From: Mycolicibacterium austroafricanum
GTDB lineage: Bacteria > Actinomycetota > Actinomycetes > Mycobacteriales > Mycobacteriaceae
Length of the DNA: 64,000 nt
Direction: 5' to 3'
NCBI RefSeq assembly: GCF_000612725.1
Contig: NZ_HG964453.1
Location: 353,321 to 417,320, forward strand
Every line of letters begins with the position of its first letter. The stretch's first letter is position 1. The notes beneath the pieces were generated by a model. It made no database searches and was not told where the DNA came from. It was given only the letters and a program-made list of their open reading frames with translations. A program made the position numbers and the translations under genes. This document shows positions 1 through 9,882 of the stretch, in pieces.

Positions 1-1
1 A

Positions 2-1522
2 GAAACGCCGGTGGCCTACACCACCATGGTGACGTCGTGGGACGGCACGCAGATCAGCACCAATTTCTTCCCGGCGATCGCCGACGGGAACCCTGATGAC
101 GGCAATCCCGGATACGAGACCATCCTCTACGGGCCGGGATTGGCGCAGGCGGGCGCCACCGATCCGGAGAACCCGTTCGTGTCGACATTCCGGCTGGGCG
201 GCTACAACGTGGTCACGTGGGACCCACGTGGTGAATTCGCCTCCGGTGGCGTGCTTCAGCTCGACAGCCCGCAGTACGAGGGGCAGGACGTCTCCCAGCT
301 CATATCCTGGGCGGCCGGTCTCGACGGCGTCGAACTCGACGGAGTCGGTGATCCGACGCTGGGCATGGTCGGTGTCTCCTACGGCGGCGGCATCCAGTTC
401 GTGACCGCCGCCGGGGACAACCGGGTCGACGCGATCGCGCCGGGCTGGGCGTGGAACACCCTGCCGGATTCGCTCTACCCGGACCGGTCCTTCAAGACGG
501 CCTACTCGTCCCTGCTGTTGCTGGGTCTGGTGACCACCGGCGCCAGGATCAACCCGCAGATCTACGGCGGCATCATCACCGGTGCGATTCTCGGTGTCCT
601 CACCCCCGGTCAGATTCAACTGCTCCAGACCAGTGGCCCGGGCCAGACGGTTCGGGGGATTTCGGCACCGACCCTGATCATCCAGGGCACGGTCGACGTG
701 TTGTTCCCGTTGCAGCAGTCCATAGTCAACGAGGGGTTGCTCGCGCTGAACGAGGACGTCAAGATGCTCTGGTTCTGCGGCGGGCACGGATCGTGCCTTC
801 CCGGACAAGGCAATGGCGAGGCCGATTCGGCATGGGTGATGCGCGAGACGCTGGCGTGGATGTACCGCTACGTCAAAGACGACGGCTCGCAGGACGACGT
901 CGTCTTCGAATGGACCGATCAGTACGGGGACCGGTGGACCTCCGAGGTCTCCCCGACCGAGGCCGGTTTCTACGACCCGCCCGGTGTCATTCCGACGACC
1001 GTGTGGGACACCGGCAAAGTGCTGCCGATCATCCCGCTCATCGGTGGTTCCGGTCCCAACCCGGAGGTTCCGTTGCCGTATTCGTTGGGTGACGGATCCA
1101 TCGCCAGTAACGCGGTCACCATCGCGCTGGAGAATCCCGTCGCCGAGGCCAACGTCGTCGGCTCGCCCTCGGTGGTGATCCATTACAGCGGTTTCGGAAC
1201 CAGCCGGCACATCTACGCACAGGTGGTCGACCGGAGCACCGGACTCGTCGTCGGCAACATCGTCACCCCGGTTCCGGTGACGCTGAACGGCCGGGACCAG
1301 GTCGTCACGGTGGACCTGAATGACATCGCCTACACCGTGGGGCCCGACAGCGAACTCGAACTGCAGATATTCACCACCGCGACGTCCTACTTCAACGCGA
1401 CGCAGTTCGGCTTCATCAACGTGGAGAGCGTCGAGGTGACGATGCCGACCACCACCAAGGGGACCAATCAGGGTCCCAACCCGAGCCTGCCTGAGATGCC
1501 CGAGGTGCTGGTCGCCGTCTGA
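2..1522 (+). CDS. CocE/NonD-like alpha/beta hydrolase, 5' partial
   Basis: The frame is open from base 2 with no stop and no visible signal peptide, so the true start is probably upstream of the window; the first in-frame start codon is GTG at 11. An alpha/beta hydrolase core is visible: a DPRG motif near residue 71 (counted from base 11), the nucleophile elbow GVSYGGG with Ser123, a later Asp in IQGTVDV and a His in CGGHGS. About 110 C-terminal residues look like the beta-sandwich domain that follows CocE/X-Pro peptidase hydrolases. This supports an esterase or acyl-peptide hydrolase acting outside or at the envelope; the substrate is unknown. Secretion is inferred from family habit only. 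Confidence 0.75.
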   Translation, partial: ETPVAYTTMVTSWDGTQISTNFFPAIADGNPDDGNPGYETILYGPGLAQAGATDPENPFVSTFRLGGYNVVTWDPRGEFASGGVLQLDSPQYEGQDVSQLISWAAGLDGVELDGVGDPTLGMVGVSYGGGIQFVTAAGDNRVDAIAPGWAWNTLPDSLYPDRSFKTAYSSLLLLGLVTTGARINPQIYGGIITGAILGVLTPGQIQLLQTSGPGQTVRGISAPTLIIQGTVDVLFPLQQSIVNEGLLALNEDVKMLWFCGGHGSCLPGQGNGEADSAWVMRETLAWMYRYVKDDGSQDDVVFEWTDQYGDRWTSEVSPTEAGFYDPPGVIPTTVWDTGKVLPIIPLIGGSGPNPEVPLPYSLGDGSIASNAVTIALENPVAEANVVGSPSVVIHYSGFGTSRHIYAQVVDRSTGLVVGNIVTPVPVTLNGRDQVVTVDLNDIAYTVGPDSELELQIFTTATSYFNATQFGFINVESVEVTMPTTTKGTNQGPNPSLPEMPEVLVAV

Positions 1523-1553
1523 CGCCGACGTCGGGGAGTCACACGCCGAGAAG

Positions 1554-1626
1554 CGCCCCCGGCAGGGATCGAACCTGCGACCAACCGCTTAGAAGGCGGC
1601 TGCTCTATCCGCTGAGCTACGGAGGC
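1554..1626 (-). tRNA. tRNA-Arg (anticodon TCT)
   Basis: The reverse strand folds as a full cloverleaf. The acceptor GCCTCCG (1626-1620) pairs with CGGGGGC (1561-1555), with discriminator G at 1554. The T arm carries GGTTCGATCC. The anticodon loop CTTCTAA gives anticodon TCT, reading AGA. No CCA is encoded. It is convergent with the hydrolase gene. Confidence 0.95.
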
Positions 1627-1754
1627 AGCGCACACACCCTAGCCGAATCGGCGCATACCGCTGGACCCGTCGTACCTTACTGTCAGATCCATGGGGGTAC
1701 ACCACACGAAGGACAAGGGTGGCTTGGGGGTGGCGAAAGCTCATGCTGACCTAG

Positions 1755-1931
1755 TCAGCAGTCGATCTGGTGTGTGTCTACTGCCCAGAGACTGACGAGT
1801 GCTATTACATCAGCCCTTCCGCGCACGGTGTATCGGTGACTCTGCGGATCGCGCCGAGTAAGAACGGTCAGCTGGCAGGCGTGTTGAATGCGGCGGCTTT
1901 TCGCGACCTGCCCTCGTTGATCCCAGGCTGA
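1755..1931 (+). pseudogene. C-terminal remnant of a group I intron-associated PD-(D/E)XK endonuclease-like gene
   Basis: Between tRNA-Arg and the next gene, one frame opens right after a TAG at 1752 and closes with TGA at 1929-1931. Its product contains VYCPETDECYYI and LRIAPSKNGQ. These resemble the C-terminal signature (YCPE..xCYxxP, then LRLxPxxNGQ) of the PDDEXK_5 family, often found near tRNA or intron sites. No start codon and no N-terminal catalytic part are visible, so I read it as a decayed remnant. The rest of 1627-2071 shows no gene. The family assignment is from memory. Confidence 0.55.
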
Positions 1932-2071
1932 CGTTGGACGGTGCGCTGAATCCCTAACCAACAGTCCAACCGGTCCCTGCACATATTCTGAACGGGATGG
2001 CGCTGGCCATCGAAGCGGGGTGCCGCGGCTGAACAGCTTTCAAAGCCACCTCGTCCGACACAGCCGCCGAC

Positions 2072-2077
2072 TAGCGT
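2072..2077 (+). promoter_or_regulatory. -10 box of a leaderless promoter
   Basis: TAGCGT lies 7 bases before the ATG at 2085 and no Shine-Dalgarno sequence is present. This is the spacing expected if transcription starts at the A of the start codon. Confidence 0.5.
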
Positions 2078-2084
2078 GGTGCGC

Positions 2085-3572
2085 ATGAGCAACGAGCCGG
2101 AACTGGATGCGGCCGGACTCCCGGAGGAACTCAGCCCGCTCGACCAGATCCTGCATCGCGGCGAGGGCAACCCGCGCACCCGCTCCGGGATCATGACCCT
2201 CGAACTTCTCGACACCACGCCCGACTGGGACACGTTCCGCACCCGGTTCGACAACGCCTCGCGCAAGGTGTTGCGGCTGCGTCAGAAGGTCGTCACACCG
2301 ACCCTGCCCACGGCGGCGCCGCGCTGGGTCGTCGACCCGGATTTCAACCTGGACTTCCACGTCCGACGGGTCCGGGTCCCGCAGCCGGGCACCTTCCGGC
2401 AGGTGATGGATCTCGCCGAAATCGCTGCGCAGTCCCCACTGGACATCTCCCGGCCCCTGTGGACGGCGACCCTCATCGAGGGGGTGGAGAACGGGCGGGC
2501 GGCGCTGATGGTCCACCTCAGCCACGCCGTCACCGACGGGGTCGGCGGTGTCGAGATGTTCGCCAACCTCTATGACTTCGAGCGCGACCCGCCGCCGCAG
2601 AGCACCCCGCCGCTGCCCATCCCGTCCGACCTGTCGCCGAACGATCTGATGAGGGCCGGCATGAACCGGCTGCCCGGCACCATCGTCGGCGGCGTGCGCG
2701 ACGCGTTGTTCGGCGCCGCCCAGGCGGTCGGTCATGTAGTGCGCGACCCGGTCTCGCGGCTCGGCCGCGCGTTCGATTACGCGATGTCCGGTCTCCGGGT
2801 GGTCGGCCCGGTCGCCGACCCGTCACCGATCCTGCGCCGGCGCAGCCTGTCGTCACGCAGTGACGCCATCGACATCGAGTTCGGCGACCTGCACCGCGCC
2901 GCGAAGGCCGCGGGCGGTTCGATCAACGACGCGTACCTGGCCGGGTTGTGCGGGGCGCTGCGGCTCTACCACGAGGCCAAAGGCGTGCCCATCGACACGC
3001 TGCCGATGGCCGTGCCGGTCAACCTGCGCTCCGAAGCGGATCCGGCGGGCGGTAACCGGTTCGTCGGCGTCAATCTCGCTGCGCCCATCGGGGTGTCCGA
3101 CCCCGAGGTCCGCATCCAGGACATCCGATCGCAGATGACCCGCAAGCGTGACGAACGTGCAATGGACATGGTCGGGGCCATCGCGCCCGTCGTCAGCCTG
3201 CTTCCCGACACCGTGCTCGAGTCGATGGCGGGCTCCTTCGTGAATTCCGACGTGCAGGCCAGCAATGTCCCCGTCTACGCCGGGGACACCTTCATCGCCG
3301 GGGCGAAAGTGTTGCGCCAGTACGGCCTTGGGCCGCTGCCCGGCGTGGCGATGATGGTGGTGCTGATATCGCGTTCGGGGTATTGCACGGTCACCGCCCG
3401 CTACGACAGGGCGGCCATCACCGACCCGGACCTTCTCGCCCAGTGCCTGCTGGCCGGCTTCGACGAAGTGCTGGCCCTCGGCGGCGACGGCCGCGCTGTA
3501 CCGGCGACGTTCACCGCGCAGACCACACCGCCCTTAGACTCCGCCCGACTGAATGGAAGTGGCCCACAGTGA
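2085..3572 (+). CDS. Wax ester synthase/diacylglycerol acyltransferase (WS/DGAT) family protein
   Basis: A 495-residue acyltransferase of the family that joins acyl-CoA to diacylglycerol or long-chain alcohol, building storage triacylglycerol or wax. The active-site motif reads SHAVTDG (residues 146-152) rather than the usual HHxxxDG: the second, catalytic His147 and Asp151-Gly152 are kept, but the first His is Ser. The N-terminal part (PLDQILHRGEG) and the C-terminal VNLRSEADPAGGNRF region also fit the family. The ATG at 2085 is preferred over the GTG at 2076 because a leaderless -10 box sits at 2072. It overlaps the next gene by 4 bases (GTGA), so the two are translationally coupled in a lipid operon. 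It matches Rv2484c in position. Confidence 0.88.
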   Translation: MSNEPELDAAGLPEELSPLDQILHRGEGNPRTRSGIMTLELLDTTPDWDTFRTRFDNASRKVLRLRQKVVTPTLPTAAPRWVVDPDFNLDFHVRRVRVPQPGTFRQVMDLAEIAAQSPLDISRPLWTATLIEGVENGRAALMVHLSHAVTDGVGGVEMFANLYDFERDPPPQSTPPLPIPSDLSPNDLMRAGMNRLPGTIVGGVRDALFGAAQAVGHVVRDPVSRLGRAFDYAMSGLRVVGPVADPSPILRRRSLSSRSDAIDIEFGDLHRAAKAAGGSINDAYLAGLCGALRLYHEAKGVPIDTLPMAVPVNLRSEADPAGGNRFVGVNLAAPIGVSDPEVRIQDIRSQMTRKRDERAMDMVGAIAPVVSLLPDTVLESMAGSFVNSDVQASNVPVYAGDTFIAGAKVLRQYGLGPLPGVAMMVVLISRSGYCTVTARYDRAAITDPDLLAQCLLAGFDEVLALGGDGRAVPATFTAQTTPPLDSARLNGSGPQ

Positions 3573-5176
3573 CATCGGAGACACCGGTCAACCGTCAAAT
3601 GCGCCTGCCGGGATCGGTCGCCGAGATCCACGCCAGCCCCGAGGGCCCCGAGATCGGTGCGTTCTTCGACCTCGACGGCACGCTCGTGGCCGGATTCACC
3701 GGCGTGGTGATGACACAGGACCGGTTGCGACGCAGGCAGATGTCGGTCGGTGAGTTCATCGGCATGGTGCAGGCCGGGCTCAACCATCAGCTCGGCCGCT
3801 CGGAGTTCGAGGACCTGATCGGCAAGGGTGCGCGAATGCTGCGCGGCAACTCGGTGGACGACATCGACGAGCTCGCCGAGCGGCTCTTCGTCCAGAAGAT
3901 CGTCGGCAGAATCTATCCGGAGATGCGCGAGATCGTGCGCGCACACATGGCGCGCGGCCACACCGTCGTGTTGTCCTCGTCCGCGCTGACGGTGCAGGTG
4001 GAGCCGGTGGCCCGGTTTCTCGGCATCAACAACGTGCTGAGCAACAAGTTCGAGACCGACGACGACGGGCTGATCACCGGCGAGGTCCAGCGGCCGATCA
4101 TCTGGGGACCTGGAAAGGCCAGGGCGGTACAGGAATTCGCCGCCGCCAACGACATCGACCTGTCGAAGAGCTACTTCTACGCCGACGGTGACGAGGACGT
4201 CGCCCTGATGTATCTGGTCGGCAATCCACGCCCCACCAACCCGGCGGGCAAGATGGCGGCCGTCGCCGCCAAACGTGGCTGGCCGATCCTGCGCTTCAGC
4301 AGCCGCAGCGGAGCCAGCCCGGCCTCGCAGGTGCGCACCGCCGTCGGTATCGCGACGATGGTGCCGATCGCCGCCGGCGCCATCGGCGTCGGGCTGCTGA
4401 CCCGCAACAAGCGCACCGGAGTCAACTTCTTCACCTCGATGTTCGGCCGGACGCTGCTCAACACGGTCGGCATCAATCTCCAGGTGCTGGGCAAGGAGAA
4501 CCTGACGGCCCAGCGGCCGGCGGTGTTCATCTTCAACCATCGCAACCAGGCCGACCCGCTGATCGCCGGGCGGCTGGTCAACGACAACTTCACCTCGGTG
4601 GGCAAGAAGGAGCTGGAGAACGACCCGATCGTCGGCACGATGGGCAAGATCATGGACGCCGCCTTCATCGACCGGGACGATCCGCAGAAGGCCGTCGAGG
4701 GACTGCACAAGGTCGAAGAGCTTGCCCGCAAAGGGCTCTCGATTCTGATCGCGCCCGAAGGCACCCGGCTGGACACCACCGAGGTGGGCCCTTTCAAGAA
4801 GGGACCGTTCCGCATCGCGATGTCGGTGGGCATCCCGATCGTGCCGATCGTGATCCGCAACGCCGAGGTGATCGCCGCGCGCGACTCCAGCACGTTCAAC
4901 CCGGGCACCGTCGATGTCGTTGTCTACCCGCCCATTCCGGTCGACGACTGGACCCGCGAGAACCTGTCGGAGCGCATCGACGAAGTGCGTCAGCTCTATA
5001 TCGACACGCTCAAGGACTGGCCGCACGACGAGCTGCCCACGCCTGAGCTGTACAGACGTGCCAAACCGGCGAAGAAGTCGACCGCCAGGAAGACCCCGGC
5101 CAAGAAGGCGCCGGCCAAGAAGGCAGCCGCCAAGGCGCCGACCAAGCGGGCCGGTGGCACGAAGGGCCGGCCGTGA
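3569..5176 (+). CDS. HAD-IB phosphatase / PlsC lysophospholipid acyltransferase fusion
   Basis: A 535-residue two-domain protein. Residues 30-240 form a HAD-IB phosphatase-like domain with the nucleophile motif FDLDGTLV (Asp34, Asp36) and the [11 protein letters not shown] segment. Residues 300-500 form a PlsC-type acyltransferase with NHRNQADP (His324-x4-Asp329) and EGTR at 397-400. It probably makes phosphatidic acid from lysophosphatidic acid, perhaps also acting on a phosphate ester. The tail after about residue 500 is a Lys/Ala/Pro-rich stretch of AKK repeats. The GTG at 3569 overlaps the upstream stop (GTGA), and the downstream gene starts with the same overlap, so WS/DGAT, PlsC and PlsB2 form one operon. 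It matches Rv2483c. Confidence 0.9.
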   Translation: MTSETPVNRQMRLPGSVAEIHASPEGPEIGAFFDLDGTLVAGFTGVVMTQDRLRRRQMSVGEFIGMVQAGLNHQLGRSEFEDLIGKGARMLRGNSVDDIDELAERLFVQKIVGRIYPEMREIVRAHMARGHTVVLSSSALTVQVEPVARFLGINNVLSNKFETDDDGLITGEVQRPIIWGPGKARAVQEFAAANDIDLSKSYFYADGDEDVALMYLVGNPRPTNPAGKMAAVAAKRGWPILRFSSRSGASPASQVRTAVGIATMVPIAAGAIGVGLLTRNKRTGVNFFTSMFGRTLLNTVGINLQVLGKENLTAQRPAVFIFNHRNQADPLIAGRLVNDNFTSVGKKELENDPIVGTMGKIMDAAFIDRDDPQKAVEGLHKVEELARKGLSILIAPEGTRLDTTEVGPFKKGPFRIAMSVGIPIVPIVIRNAEVIAARDSSTFNPGTVDVVVYPPIPVDDWTRENLSERIDEVRQLYIDTLKDWPHDELPTPELYRRAKPAKKSTARKTPAKKAPAKKAAAKAPTKRAGGTKGRP

Positions 5177-7524
5177 AGGTCCGGGCCGACGATTTCGCGG
5201 CCTACACCGCCGTCGAGGACACGCTCGTGTTGGCCTCGGTCTCCTCACCCGCCGAGGAGGCACTGCTCAGCGATTGGCTGGAGAGCCAGCGGCGCGCGCA
5301 TCCGGACTCCAGGATCGAAGTGCTCAAGCTGCCCATCGACGACGACCCGGCACCGCCGGTGCTTGCCCAGCTCGTCGAGTTGCTCAAGGCCGACGACGAC
5401 CGCTCCGTCGTTCCGGTGCGCGTGTTCTGGATCCCGGGCGGACTGCCGACACGGTCCAAGGTGGTGGCGGTGCTGTCCGGCCGGGACACCTACCGTCCGC
5501 CGAAGGCACTGCAGCACGCGATCCTCAAACGGGACCCGTCCCGCGCCCGCGTCGTCGCCGGGGAACCCGCCAAGGTCTCCGAGCTGAGGAAGCGCTGGAG
5601 CGAGACGACCGTCGCCGAGAACCCCCGGGAATTCGCGCGATTCGTGCTCAGGCGAGCCATCCTGGCGATCGAGCGCGTCGAGTTGCGACTGCTGGGTCCC
5701 GAATACAAGTCTCCGCGGCTGATCAAGCCCGAGGTGCTGGCCTCGGCGCGGTTCCGTGAGGGGCTGGCGAAGATTCCCGGCGCCACCGTCGAGCAGGCAG
5801 GCGAGATGCTCGACGAACTCGGCACCGGCTGGAGTCGCTTCTCGGTGGACCTGATCCCGGCGATGGGCCGGGCCATCTTCAGCCGCGGCTTCGACCCCAA
5901 CATCGACTACGACCGCTCCGAGGTCGAAGCAATGCGGCACGCGCTGGAGAACCACCCGGCAGTCCTGCTGTTCTCGCACCGGTCCTACCTCGACGGGGCG
6001 ATCGTGCCGGTCGCGATGCAGGAGAACCGGCTGCCACCGGTGCACACGTTCGCCGGCGTCAACCTGTCGTTCGGCTTCATGGGTCCGCTGATGCGCCGAT
6101 CCGGTGTCATCTTCCTGCGACGCAAACTCGACGATCCGCTGTACAAGTTCGTGCTGCGCCAGTTCGTCGGCTACATCGTCGAGAAGCGGTTCAACCTGTC
6201 CTGGGCCATCGAGGGCACCCGGTCGCGTACCGGAAAGATGTTGCCGCCCAAGCTCGGTCTGCTCGCCTACGTCGCCGACGCCTATCTGGACGGGCGCAGC
6301 GACGACATTCTGCTGCAGCCGGTGTCGATCAGCTTCGACCAGTTGCACGAGACCGCCGAGTACGCGTCCTACGCCAGGGGCGGGGAGAAAACCCCCGAGG
6401 GCCTGTCCTGGCTCGTCAACTACATCCGGGCGCAGGGGGAGCGCAACTACGGCAAGATCTACGTCCGCTTCCCGGAGGCGGTCTCGATGCGCGAGTACCT
6501 CGGCGAGCCGCACGGCCCGATGGCGACCGACGAGTCCGCGAAACGGCTCGCCATGCACAAGATGGCGTTCGAGGTGGCGTGGCGCATCCTGCAGGTGACA
6601 CCGGTCAACGCCACGGCGCTGGTGTCGGCGCTGCTGCTCAGTACCCGCGGCATCGCGTTGACCCTCGACCAGCTGCACCACACCCTGCAGGACTCGCTGG
6701 ATTATCTGGAGCGCAAGCAGACTCCGATGACCAACAGCGCGCTGCGGCTGCGGACCCCCGAGGGGGTGCGCGCCGCGCTCGACGCGCTGTCCGGCGGGCA
6801 TCCGGTGACCCGCACCGACAGCGGCCGCGTCACCGTCTGGAACATCGCCCCGGAGGACGAGCTCGAGGCCGCGTTCTACCGCAACTCGCTCATCGACGCG
6901 TTCCTGGAGACCTCCCTGGTCGAGTTGGCGCTGGCCTGCGCCACCCGCACGGACACCGACCGGCTGGATGCGTTCTGGGCTCAGGTGATGCGGCTGCGCG
7001 ATCTGCTGAAGTTCGAGTTCTACTTCGCCGATTCGGCCGGCTACCGCGACCACGTGGCCGCCGAGATGTCGTGGCATGCGAACTGGGAGGCCGACGTCGC
7101 CGCGGGTGGCGACCGGCTCGACGCACTGCTGCGGGAGAAGCGGCCCGCGATCGCCGGTCCGTTGTTGCGTCCGTTCTTCGAGGCCTATCAGATCGTCGCC
7201 GACGCTCTCATCGACGCGCCGGCGGAGATCTCGGAGAAGGATCTGACGGCCAAGGCGCTGGGTCTGGGGCAGCAGTACCTCGCGCAGGGACGGGTGCAGA
7301 GCACCGAGTCGGTGTCGGCGCTGCTGTTCACCACGGCCCGTCAGGTGGCCGCCGATCAGCATCTGCTCGAACCGGCCGCCGATCTGGCCGAACGCCGCAG
7401 GGCCTTCCGTACCGAGCTGCGCGGCATCCTCAAGGACATGAACACCGTCGACAGATGCGCCCGGAGGCAGTTCTTCGCCCGCGAGCGGGCCCGTAGGCAG
7501 CTACGCAACGACCCTGTGTCGTAG
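5173..7524 (+). CDS. plsB2: Glycerol-3-phosphate 1-O-acyltransferase
   Basis: A 783-residue PlsB, the usual length of the large GPAT family. It acylates sn-glycerol-3-phosphate from acyl-CoA, the first step of phospholipid and triacylglycerol synthesis, at the inner face of the membrane. Block I is FSHRSYLDG, with catalytic His269-x4-Asp274. Later blocks are GVIFLRRK and [16 protein letters not shown]. The GTG start at 5173 overlaps the stop of the HAD-PlsC gene, giving the cell G3P acylation, LPA acylation and TAG synthesis in a row. It corresponds to Rv2482c. Nothing looks truncated. Confidence 0.95.
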   Translation: MKVRADDFAAYTAVEDTLVLASVSSPAEEALLSDWLESQRRAHPDSRIEVLKLPIDDDPAPPVLAQLVELLKADDDRSVVPVRVFWIPGGLPTRSKVVAVLSGRDTYRPPKALQHAILKRDPSRARVVAGEPAKVSELRKRWSETTVAENPREFARFVLRRAILAIERVELRLLGPEYKSPRLIKPEVLASARFREGLAKIPGATVEQAGEMLDELGTGWSRFSVDLIPAMGRAIFSRGFDPNIDYDRSEVEAMRHALENHPAVLLFSHRSYLDGAIVPVAMQENRLPPVHTFAGVNLSFGFMGPLMRRSGVIFLRRKLDDPLYKFVLRQFVGYIVEKRFNLSWAIEGTRSRTGKMLPPKLGLLAYVADAYLDGRSDDILLQPVSISFDQLHETAEYASYARGGEKTPEGLSWLVNYIRAQGERNYGKIYVRFPEAVSMREYLGEPHGPMATDESAKRLAMHKMAFEVAWRILQVTPVNATALVSALLLSTRGIALTLDQLHHTLQDSLDYLERKQTPMTNSALRLRTPEGVRAALDALSGGHPVTRTDSGRVTVWNIAPEDELEAAFYRNSLIDAFLETSLVELALACATRTDTDRLDAFWAQVMRLRDLLKFEFYFADSAGYRDHVAAEMSWHANWEADVAAGGDRLDALLREKRPAIAGPLLRPFFEAYQIVADALIDAPAEISEKDLTAKALGLGQQYLAQGRVQSTESVSALLFTTARQVAADQHLLEPAADLAERRRAFRTELRGILKDMNTVDRCARRQFFARERARRQLRNDPVS

Positions 7525-7555
7525 ATCGCCTTCGCCAGGGTCATACGCTGGGCGC

Positions 7556-9574
7556 ATGACTTCGGTTGCCCCCGTCGCGCCCGGTGGTGTGCGCCGCGCG
7601 CCGGTATGGGCGGTGCTGTACGGCGTCGCCGTGTTGGCCGGCGTCACCGCGGCGGCGCTCTCGGCGTTGTCGCTGGCCGATGCGCTGACCGCGACGGGCC
7701 TGCCCGACCCGGGCCCGGTGACCAGCTATGGACTGCCGTTCGTGAAGGCCGTGGGGGAGATCGCGGCGGTGACCGCGACAGGAGGGTTCCTGTTCGCCGC
7801 GTTCATGGTGCCGCCCCAGCAGAATCAGGTTCTCGACGCCGCCGGGTACCGCGCGCTGCGGACGGGCACGGCTGCCGCGGGTGCCTGGGCGGTGTGCGCG
7901 GTGCTGATGGTGCCGCTGACGGTCTCCGACGTCAGCGGTCAACCGCTGGCCACGCGACTGAGCCCGGCCGACATCTGGTCGGTGGCCGACCTGATCGAGA
8001 TCGCGGGCGCATGGCGCTGGACGGCACTGCTGGCCGTGCTGGTCACCGTCGTCAGCATCCCGGTGCTGCGCTGGTCCTGGACCCCGGTGCTGTTCGCCGG
8101 CTCGCTGCTCACCCTGCTGCCGCTGGCACTGTCCGGGCACTCGTCGTCCGGCGGATCCCACGACATCGCGACCAACAGCCTGCTCATCCATCTCGTCGCG
8201 GGAGCCATCTGGGCGGGCGGTCTGCTGGCGCTGCTCGTGCACACGCTGCGGGGAGGTGGCCACGGTCCCCTCGCCGCGCGCCGGTTCTCCGCAGTCGCGC
8301 TGTGGTGTTTCGTCGCGATGGCGTTCAGCGGGGTGATCAACGCGCTGGTCCGCATCCGGCCCGCGGACCTGGTCAGCACCCAGTACGGCCTGCTGATCCT
8401 GGCGAAGCTGGTGGCGCTGGTGACGCTCGGTGGACTGGGCTGGCAGCAGCGCCGCAGGGCGGTCGCCGCGCTGCAACAGGACCCGGATGCGCGGCAGCCG
8501 CTCATCCGGCTCGCGCTCGTGGAGGCCGTCGTCTTCGGTCTCACGTTCGGTGTCGCGGTCGCGCTCGGCCGGACCCCGCCGCCGCCCCCGACGAACACGA
8601 ACCTGTCGATACCTGCGGTCGAGATCGGCTACGACCTGGCCGGTCCGCCGACGGTGGGCAAGGTGCTGTTCGACTGGCGCTTCGACCTGATTTTCGGCAC
8701 CGCGGCGATCGTGTTCGCCCTGGTCTACCTCGCCGGCGTGCGCAGACTGCGCCGACGCGGCGACGCGTGGCCGATCGGGCGGGTGGTGGCGTGGCTGCTG
8801 GGCTGCCTGGTGCTGCTTCTGGCGACGTCCTCGGGGATCGGCCGCTACATGCCGGCGATGTTCAGCATGCACATGATCGCGCACATGCTGTTGTCGATGC
8901 TGGCGCCGATACTGCTGGTGCTCGGCGCCCCTGTCACGCTGGCGCTGCGGGCGTTGCCCGCCGCCGGTCGCGACGGTCCGCCCGGTCCGCGGGAATGGCT
9001 GCTGGCCGCACTGCACTCACGGTATTCGCAGGTGGTGACCAACCCGATCGTCGCGACGGCGCTGTTCGTCGTCGGGTTCTACGGGCTGTATTTCAGCGGC
9101 CTCTTCGAGGCCGCCGCGGGCAGTCACTTCGCCCACCTGGCGATGAACCTGCACTTCCTGGTCAGCGGCTACCTCTTCTACTGGGTGGTGATCGGGATCG
9201 ATCCGACACCGCGGCCGATACCGCACCTCGCGAAGCTTGCGGTGGTGTTCGCCTCGCTGCCGTTGCACGCGTTCTTCGGTGTGGTCCTGATGGGCACCCA
9301 GTCGGTGCTCGCCGAGAGCTTCTACCGCTCGCTGCAGCTGAGCTGGCACACCGATCTGATGGGCGACCAGAAACTCGGTGGCGGAATCGCCTGGGCTGCA
9401 GGCGAAATCCCGCTCGTCGTGGTGCTCATCGCGCTGTTCGTCCAGTGGCGGCGCACCGACGATCGCACCGCCAAACGTCTCGACCGCGCCGCCGATCGCG
9501 ACGATGACGCCGACCTCGCCGCCTACAACGCGATGCTTGCCGAACTCGCCCGACGCGAGCGTGAGCGGAGCTGA
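7556..9574 (+). CDS. CopD-CtaG fusion membrane protein (copper resistance/cytochrome oxidase assembly)
   Basis: A 672-residue polytopic membrane protein. The N-terminal half (to about 340) has many hydrophobic helices and resembles the CopD copper-resistance domain. The C-terminal half (about 360-640) resembles the caa3-type CtaG assembly factor, with clustered His/Met residues (MFSMHMIAHMLLSM, and HFAHLAMNLHFL). It probably moves or binds copper for respiratory oxidase maturation. The last 35 residues are charged and cytoplasmic. The ATG at 7556 follows a TACGCT -10 box by 6 bases, consistent with a leaderless transcript separate from plsB2 (31-base gap). The architecture matches Rv0102-type proteins from memory. 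Confidence 0.85.
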   Translation: MTSVAPVAPGGVRRAPVWAVLYGVAVLAGVTAAALSALSLADALTATGLPDPGPVTSYGLPFVKAVGEIAAVTATGGFLFAAFMVPPQQNQVLDAAGYRALRTGTAAAGAWAVCAVLMVPLTVSDVSGQPLATRLSPADIWSVADLIEIAGAWRWTALLAVLVTVVSIPVLRWSWTPVLFAGSLLTLLPLALSGHSSSGGSHDIATNSLLIHLVAGAIWAGGLLALLVHTLRGGGHGPLAARRFSAVALWCFVAMAFSGVINALVRIRPADLVSTQYGLLILAKLVALVTLGGLGWQQRRRAVAALQQDPDARQPLIRLALVEAVVFGLTFGVAVALGRTPPPPPTNTNLSIPAVEIGYDLAGPPTVGKVLFDWRFDLIFGTAAIVFALVYLAGVRRLRRRGDAWPIGRVVAWLLGCLVLLLATSSGIGRYMPAMFSMHMIAHMLLSMLAPILLVLGAPVTLALRALPAAGRDGPPGPREWLLAALHSRYSQVVTNPIVATALFVVGFYGLYFSGLFEAAAGSHFAHLAMNLHFLVSGYLFYWVVIGIDPTPRPIPHLAKLAVVFASLPLHAFFGVVLMGTQSVLAESFYRSLQLSWHTDLMGDQKLGGGIAWAAGEIPLVVVLIALFVQWRRTDDRTAKRLDRAADRDDDADLAAYNAMLAELARRERERS

Positions 9575-9632
9575 TCGGGACCGTCATATTTTCACCTGTT
9601 CAGATATTCATGGCTTGTGTTAGCGTCGGGGC

Positions 9633-9856
9633 GCGGGCCGGCCTCGCGACACCGATGCAGCACATCGACGCTTCGGTCGGCCCGCACCGGCGACCACCGC
9701 CTGACGGCCCCGGCGCCGCCGCCCGGCGGCGCGCTGTCCCCAATCCCTGATTCATCCACAGCCCGTAGATCCTGCGGGACCACTCGCCGTCCCGGTGTCG
9801 GCGGCGAAGCGCTCAATGGCGGTGTCATCGACGGGGCGGGCACGGTGCCCGTCCCG
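9633..9856 (+). promoter_or_regulatory. Structured 5' leader of the SSB gene (four hairpins)
   Basis: The 308-base gap 9575-9882 has no convincing gene. A TTAGCGT box near 9620 could be a -10 element. Downstream are four inverted repeats: 9633-9643 with 9675-9685; GCGCCGCC 9713-9720 with GGCGGCGC 9725-9732; CCCGTAG with CTGCGGG at 9762-9777; and a nearly perfect 12-bp stem CGGGGCGGGCAC 9832-9843 with GTGCCCGTCCCG 9845-9856. The last stem ends just before the ribosome-binding site (GAGAGG, about 9870). Regulatory function is inferred from structure alone. Confidence 0.4.
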
Positions 9857-9882
9857 CAGCGGAGAAACCGAGAGGCACCATC

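Noticed and set aside
3401..5263. Long minus-strand frame (about 620 codons) opposite the HAD-PlsC gene
   Set aside because: The plus strand has clear catalytic motifs and coupled starts; the antisense frame is an artefact of high GC.
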